From contig CAQUBD010000001.1 in the NCBI GenBank assembly GCA_948891265.1, forward strand, positions 1 through 47,899: 47,899 nucleotides of DNA, written 5' to 3'. This document shows, piece after piece, positions 43,834 to 47,899 of this stretch. Positions within the stretch are counted from its first letter, which is position 1. The number at the start of each line of letters is the position of its first letter. The stretch is from an uncultured Clostridia bacterium (lineage in GTDB: Bacteria > Bacillota > Clostridia > TANB77 > CAG-508). A program made the position numbers and the translations under genes. A model generated the notes under the pieces. It did no database searches. It was not told the origin of the DNA and worked only from the letters and a program-made list of their open reading frames with translations.

Positions 43834-44070
43834 ATGTTTAATACAGTAATGGGCATATTAACAATATTGTTAATGGTAGGAAGTGTTTCACTTTTGATAG
43901 TATTCGACAGTATACGGGATGAAGTGAGATGGCAAACTTCAAGATTAGGAAGAAAAATAGAAAAGCTTTGTAAAATTGGAACAGTAATATCAACAATTAT
44001 AATGTATGCTAGCGCAATATTTTTTCTACAATTCATATCATTTGTACTATTGACAATAACAATTAGTTAA
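43834..44070 (+). CDS. Small two-helix membrane protein
   Basis: 78 residues: a membrane helix (about 3-25), a charged loop (DSIRDEVRWQTSRLGRKIEKL) and a second helix (about 48-75). AAGGAGG lies before the ATG and a good promoter before that, so it is probably expressed. Size and hairpin topology are like SecG, but the Gly-rich SecG loop is missing, so I leave it unnamed. The loop contains the only normally read CGG codon I found in the window (Arg28). Confidence 0.6.
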   Translation: MFNTVMGILTILLMVGSVSLLIVFDSIRDEVRWQTSRLGRKIEKLCKIGTVISTIIMYASAIFFLQFISFVLLTITIS

Positions 44071-44092
44071 CAAGATTATTCGACTAAAAACA

Positions 44093-44130
44093 AAAAAATG
44101 CAAACTTTTAAATAGAAGTTGCACTTTTTT
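44093..44130. terminator. Bidirectional terminator between convergent genes
   Basis: AAAAAAATGCAAACTT and AAGTTGCACTTTTTT form a stem with a 1-nt bulge, with A-tract on one side and T-tract on the other. It ends the 78-residue gene (plus) and the dnaD/dnaI operon (minus). Confidence 0.8.
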
Positions 44131-44134
44131 GTTT

Positions 44135-45143
44135 TTATTTTTTAAATCTTAAATCATCTCCAAAGAAATAATAAATATCATAATATCCAGCGATTCTAGA
44201 TCCAATTCTTTCTTCATAATTTTTAAAAATATCATTAATATTTAAATTAGTAGAAATAATAGTTTTAGTAATTTTATTATTCAAATTTAAAATTCGAGTA
44301 TTTAGAATTGTAAATAATTCGCTAAGTTTCATACTATTTAAACTTTCAGTTCCTAAATCATCAATAATTAACAAATCACAATCAAGTATAGATTCATAAA
44401 AAGTATTATCTAGATTTTTTTGCCTATTCATCTTATAATCTATTACGCTTTCAAGTAATACAGGAGCTGTTTGATAAATTACAGTTTTTCCTTTTTTCAA
44501 CAATTCAGAAGCAATACAATTCGACATAAATGTCTTACCGTAAACCTGTAGAACCTACAAAAAGTAAATTCTTATATTCAGAATTATCAAAATTGTTAAT
44601 AAAATCTTTGCACTTATTTTTAATGTTTGAAATATTTTTTCTAGGTGAAATGTTAAATTTATATTTAGCTAAGTCAACTTCATCAGAAAAAAGTAATTCA
44701 TTAAAATTATCAAAATTTTCTTTTTTTAAATTATACATATTAGATTTATTAAAAGATATATTCAATAATTTTTGTTTTAAGCAATTACACATAGTTGTTT
44801 TATAATTATTATTAATAATAAATCCAGTATCATTACAAATTTTACATTCATAAAATGGTGTTAAATAATCTAAAGTATAATTATTTTTATATAATATTAA
44901 TTCTTTTTCTTTTTTTAAGTCAGAAATTTTTTGTTTTAAATCGTTAATAGTAGAAGAATCAGAAGAATTATTTAATATATTTTTAGCAGTGTTAATTGCA
45001 TAATTATTCAATTCATTATCTATTTCTTCTAAACGAGGAATTAATTTATATAAATTATTTTTCCTTCTATCTAAATCTAATTCAGCATTTAATTTTTTTT
45101 GTTCATATTCTTTTAATAAAGAATTTAAAACTTCATTTGACAT
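44135..45143 (-). pseudogene. DnaI/DnaC-type helicase loader, interrupted by a one-base frameshift at a CGG codon
   Basis: Two frames make one protein. The first (start 45143) has an N-terminal coiled helix and a zinc-binding motif CKICNDTG...CNC, and ends LLFVGSTGLR plus stop, exactly in the Walker A. The second starts after the break with SNCIASELLKKGK, then LLIIDDLGTESLN (Walker B) and IISTNLN (sensor 1). Omitting the C at 44540 restores GSTGLGKTFMSNC and gives about 335 residues, normal for DnaI-like loaders. The zero-frame codon at the break is CGG, followed at once by TAA. The start overlaps the dnaD stop (TAATG). The protein loads the replicative helicase and is normally essential, so true loss would be surprising. 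Confidence 0.9.
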
Positions 45144-46123
45144 TAATTATCTCCTTCAATATTATTATTAGCATACAAGAAGTCTAAATTATTATATTGT
45201 CTTTGTTCATAATTAGCCTTTGAAACTTTTGATTTCATTTCTTTTATATCTTTATTTTGTTTCTTTCTTTGCTCTAAAAATGCTTCTACTTGTTCAGGCG
45301 TTTTTAAATTCCTTTCATGCCAATCGCTAATTATATTATTTATATATTCGAAAGTAGGATTTTGCTTATAAGTAGTTCTTTTTAATGCAATTTCAATTAT
45401 ATTCATATCATAACCAAAATCAAGAACCCATTTTTCTATATAAGCCTCTTCATATTGAGTTAGACCACTATGCTTTCCAAGTTTTTTTGCAATAAGTTTT
45501 TTAATTTTATTTAGTTTTTCTTGTTTTTGGTAATATAAATCTAAATCTGTATAAGTTTGAATTTTATTAGATCCCCAAGCTTCTGCAACAGTTTGTACAT
45601 AATTTTTGTGTAAAGCAGAACGATTATAACAATAAGTAAATAAACTAATCATAACTTGTTCATCAAAATTATATTTTTTAAACCATAAATCAATATCGTT
45701 GTACCAAGAAGGTCCCATAATTCCTTGAAAATACATATTATTAATATGTTCAATAGCTTTTGCACGAGATTGATTTTTAGATATTAACTCTATAGTTTCT
45801 TTAGATTGAGTTAAATTTGGTTTATACAAATTATTCAAAGTTACTTCTTGTAAATCTATTAAAATAAAACCTGTAGAATTTTTTAATATAAAATTATTAT
45901 CTTCTAAAAACTTTAAACCATCATTTATAGCTTTTACTGGTAATGACAATTTTTTAGATAAATCATTTATTTTAATATCTTTTTTATATTTAGAAAGAAA
46001 TATTAAATATAAATAAATTTTTAGATAATCGCCAGGTATTTGAGATAAATGTTCTGCAAAAAATATATCTGGTATGGCTGTTTCTGAAAATAATAATTGC
46101 TTTTCATTTTGTTCTAATTTCAT
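45143..46123 (-). CDS. dnaD: DnaD domain primosome protein
   Basis: About 326 residues. An N-terminal winged-helix domain (KLSLPVKAINDGLKFLEDNN), a middle helical region, and a C-terminal DnaD/DnaB domain with YIEKWVLDFGYDMNIIEIAL and the YxxxIxxxW motif as YINNIISDW. It acts with DnaI in loading the replicative helicase. I choose ATG 46123 (MKLEQNEKQ) since GGAG lies 8 nt upstream; the longer frame adds a hydrophobic 18-residue N-terminus with no site. It shares the operon with T4SS-2 genes upstream, an unusual partnership. Confidence 0.85.
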   Translation of the reverse strand: MKLEQNEKQLLFSETAIPDIFFAEHLSQIPGDYLKIYLYLIFLSKYKKDIKINDLSKKLSLPVKAINDGLKFLEDNNFILKNSTGFILIDLQEVTLNNLYKPNLTQSKETIELISKNQSRAKAIEHINNMYFQGIMGPSWYNDIDLWFKKYNFDEQVMISLFTYCYNRSALHKNYVQTVAEAWGSNKIQTYTDLDLYYQKQEKLNKIKKLIAKKLGKHSGLTQYEEAYIEKWVLDFGYDMNIIEIALKRTTYKQNPTFEYINNIISDWHERNLKTPEQVEAFLEQRKKQNKDIKEMKSKVSKANYEQRQYNNLDFLYANNNIEGDN

Positions 46124-46157
46124 TATAAAAGCTCCTATAAAAATAAATAATTTACAA

Positions 46158-46189
46158 ATTGTAAGACAAATAAGCAATTGTCTTACAAT
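46158..46189 (-). promoter_or_regulatory. Perfect 12-bp inverted repeat before dnaD
   Basis: ATTGTAAGACAA (46158-46169) and TTGTCTTACAAT (46178-46189) around an 8-nt loop, in the leader between the PrgI-like gene and dnaD. Leftward it is followed by UUUGUAAAUU. It could be an attenuator separating T4SS-2 expression from primosome expression, or an operator. Confidence 0.6.
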
Positions 46190-46239
46190 CTATTTAATTG
46201 ATTATAACTTTTTTAGACAAAAAATTCAAGGAAAAATTG

Positions 46240-46527
46240 TTAAAAATTATTTTTTTGAAAAAGTAATAATTTCTTTTTAAATATAAATTTTAAAATATAT
46301 GAAAAAACATAAAATATATTTTCTCCATTAAATCCAAAAAAACTAAATAGAAAAAGAGGAAAGCAAAAAACAAAAAATAAAAATATTTTAATATTTAAAT
46401 TATTAAATAAATTAATAAAAATAAAAACTATTAAATCCCAAAATAAATTAAGGAAAATAGTACTATAATCTATTACTCCAAATAATTTATTTTTGAAATT
46501 ATAATTTTGAGGAAAAATAAATTTCAT
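46240..46527 (-). CDS. PrgI/VirB3-like membrane protein of T4SS-2
   Basis: 95 residues starting MKFIFPQNYNFKNKLFGVID, which fits the FxxPQNY start of PrgI proteins. Two close hydrophobic segments (about 28-65) and a Lys-rich end follow. GGAGG lies 8 nt before the ATG. It sits after a VirB6-like gene, consistent with a T4SS. Its usual neighbour virB4 is about 10 kb away at 34.7-36.5 kb. Confidence 0.65.
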   Translation of the reverse strand: MKFIFPQNYNFKNKLFGVIDYSTIFLNLFWDLIVFIFINLFNNLNIKIFLFFVFCFPLFLFSFFGFNGENIFYVFSYILKFIFKKKLLLFQKNNF

Positions 46528-46578
46528 TAGTATACCTCCATAAAAATAAATAAAATAAATTAAAGATAGATAATTAAA

Positions 46579-47454
46579 TTATTTGGGTAATTTTAAAAAA
46601 TTACCCACATTTTGTGAAAAATCTGTGGAAATTCCACCTATAAATTCTCTAACAAAAGAATTTGATTTTATTAAAGCATAAAGACCACCAATATAAATAA
46701 ATTTAGAAAATAGATTAGAAGAAGAAAAATCTATTGAAAATAATATTAATAAAATTAAAGAAACAATAATTTGTATAAATAATAAAGAGAATAAATTTTT
46801 AAACCAAGATTTAAAAAACCAGGAAAAAGAATTCATAGAATTTGATAATATTGCAAAAGGTGTAATTAAAACAAAAACTTTAATTAACACATATCTAAAA
46901 GAATAGGAAAAAACTAAATTTAAAAGAGAAAAAGAAATTAAGCCTTTTATTAAACCATCTAAAGAGAAAATATCAACTGAAGAAGTATCTATAGAAATAT
47001 TAGTATTTATATTCATAATAAGTTCTGAAAAACAAATATTTTTATTAAATAGAGTTTCTCCTAAATTTCTAATAGATAAAGAAATATTTGAAAATAAATC
47101 TAAAAATTGTGATAAAAGAAAATAAGAAAAATTCATACAAATTCCGCAAATAATTAACTTTATTAAAAAACTATGAGGATTTTCAATTTGTGAATAAGTA
47201 AAATGTGATAAAAGATATCGTATAGCAAAATATAAAATTATTCCTAAAAGTAAAGAGTTTGCAATTAATAAAATACCATTAGAAGTAGAAGTTCCGAAAA
47301 TATTTTCAAAATTTTTATCATTTAAAATATCTGAACTAATAAAAGTTATATCATCTAATAGAGAATATAAACTATTATCAATAGAACTAAATAAATTACC
47401 TAAAATAGTATTTATTGTATCTATTATAATTTGTGTTATATTTGTCTGTTCCAA
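46579..47454 (-). CDS. VirB6/TrbL-like channel protein of T4SS-2
   Basis: 291 residues with about six membrane helices. An N-terminal amphipathic segment is followed by YFAIRYLLSHFTYSQIENPH, and a later block IKVFVLITPFAILSNSMNSF, then WFFKSWFKNLFSLLFIQIIV has the Phe/Trp-rich 'FKSWFKN...QI' pattern of Gram-positive TrbL/VirB6. It is far shorter than the VirB6 of T4SS-1 and lacks the cytosolic tail. It starts 8 nt after the VirB2-like gene. Confidence 0.75.
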   Translation of the reverse strand: MEQTNITQIIIDTINTILGNLFSSIDNSLYSLLDDITFISSDILNDKNFENIFGTSTSNGILLIANSLLLGIILYFAIRYLLSHFTYSQIENPHSFLIKLIICGICMNFSYFLLSQFLDLFSNISLSIRNLGETLFNKNICFSELIMNINTNISIDTSSVDIFSLDGLIKGLISFSLLNLVFSYSFRYVLIKVFVLITPFAILSNSMNSFSWFFKSWFKNLFSLLFIQIIVSLILLILFSIDFSSSNLFSKFIYIGGLYALIKSNSFVREFIGGISTDFSQNVGNFLKLPK

Positions 47455-47462
47455 AATTCCTC

Positions 47463-47804
47463 CTAACTAATTAATGATTTTATAGCTGATAATATTAAAT
47501 CTATAGCAAGAATAAATGCATATGAAAATAAAGAACCTTTTATAAGTTTTTTTCCAGTTCGTATGCGTTCTTCATCACCAAAACTAAATTTTTTCATAAA
47601 TACTCCTGTACCAACAGCTACCGCAGCAGCAGGAGTAGAAAGTTTTAAAATCCAACCTTCTATATTTTCAAATGCAGAATTTATTTTTGAAACAAGTTTA
47701 GGCTCACCTAATGCAAAACAATAATTATCAAAAATAAAAAATAAAATAAAAGAAAAGAACAAAATAAAAATAATGTAAAATATAATTTTTTTGAATTTAG
47801 ACAT
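47463..47804 (-). CDS. VirB2/TrbC-like pilin of T4SS-2
   Basis: About 113 residues. A signal peptide (cleavage near CFA-LGE), a mature segment, and two membrane helices with the loop SFGDEERIRTGKKLIKG typical of Gram-positive VirB2/TrbC proteins. It is distinct from the GSVEEKA pilins of T4SS-1. ATG 47804 has AAGGAG 5 nt upstream; the open frame extends 15 nt further. First gene of the operon seen here; more genes could lie beyond the window edge. Confidence 0.7.
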   Translation of the reverse strand: MSKFKKIIFYIIFILFFSFILFFIFDNYCFALGEPKLVSKINSAFENIEGWILKLSTPAAAVAVGTGVFMKKFSFGDEERIRTGKKLIKGSLFSYAFILAIDLILSAIKSLIS

Positions 47805-47847
47805 AAAAACTCCTTTCAAAATAATATTAATAATTAATTAAACAAAA

Positions 47848-47899
47848 ATAATTAAATAAAATAATTAAATAAAATAATTAAATAAAATAATTAAATAAA
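47848..47899. repeat. 13-bp tandem repeat at the window end
   Basis: Four exact copies of ATAATTAAATAAA run to the last base. It is upstream of the VirB2-like operon. Such a repeat at a sequence end often marks an assembly break, so its true length is unknown. Confidence 0.85.

Noticed and set aside
43834..44070. The 78-residue protein as SecG
   Set aside because: Length and two-helix topology fit, but the Gly-rich loop typical of SecG is missing and the loop is strongly charged.

Overview
The window is a very AT-rich stretch of a Clostridia-like (Firmicutes) chromosome centred on the replication origin. The order rpmH-rnpA-yidD-yidC-jag-mnmE-mnmG-rsmG-soj-parB on one side and dnaA-dnaN-recF-gyrB...gyrA on the other is the classical Firmicutes oriC layout. 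A DUF4446 gene after parB and DnaI/DnaD-type primosome genes also point to Clostridia. Left of oriC all genes lie on the minus strand. Right of oriC they lie on the plus strand as far as 44.07 kb, so almost everything is co-directional with the replication forks. The exception is the minus-strand block from 44.1 to 47.8 kb. Both window ends are short AT tandem or inverted repeats, which would fit a contig broken at repeats.

Left to right: an ABC-2 exporter pair (0.1-2.5 kb). A ten-gene type IV secretion-like operon, here T4SS-1 (2.65-15.9 kb), read leftward from one strong promoter: three VirB2-like pilins, an internal terminator, PrgI/VirB3-like, a VirB4 split into two genes, VirB6/TrbL-like, a VirB8-like candidate, a two-domain cell-wall hydrolase and a second VirB8-like candidate. 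Then two tRNA-Ser genes, DUF4446, parB, soj, rsmG, mnmG, mnmE and the jag-yidC-yidD-rnpA-rpmH operon. Then oriC on both sides of dnaA, dnaN, a 1-kb non-coding AT-rich zone with repeats ending in DnaA boxes, recF (frameshifted) and gyrB. Then a second split virB4 with a TadZ/ParA-like ATPase (T4SS-2, part 1), an accessory stretch (unknown protein, Rpn-type nuclease, pseudopilin-like protein, small protein), gyrA and a small membrane protein. Last is a leftward operon of VirB2-, VirB6- and PrgI-like genes (T4SS-2, part 2) running into dnaD and a frameshifted dnaI/dnaC-type helicase loader.

The most interesting features are these. (1) Two T4SS-like machines sit within 25 kb of oriC with no relaxase, coupling ATPase or integrase visible; both have VirB4 divided at the same domain boundary, and one shares an operon with primosome genes. 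(2) In-frame CGG codons are almost absent: I found three. Two of them are exactly where recF and the helicase loader lose frame, and in both cases skipping the C restores the conserved protein. That means either +1 recoding at CGG or a shared error class. (3) The two T4SS-2 virB4 genes have strong Shine-Dalgarno sites followed by AUA and AUU where a start codon should be. (4) DnaA-box-terminated direct repeats lie upstream of recF and of the second virB4 operon.

All calls come from reading the sequence and remembered family features; no database search was run.
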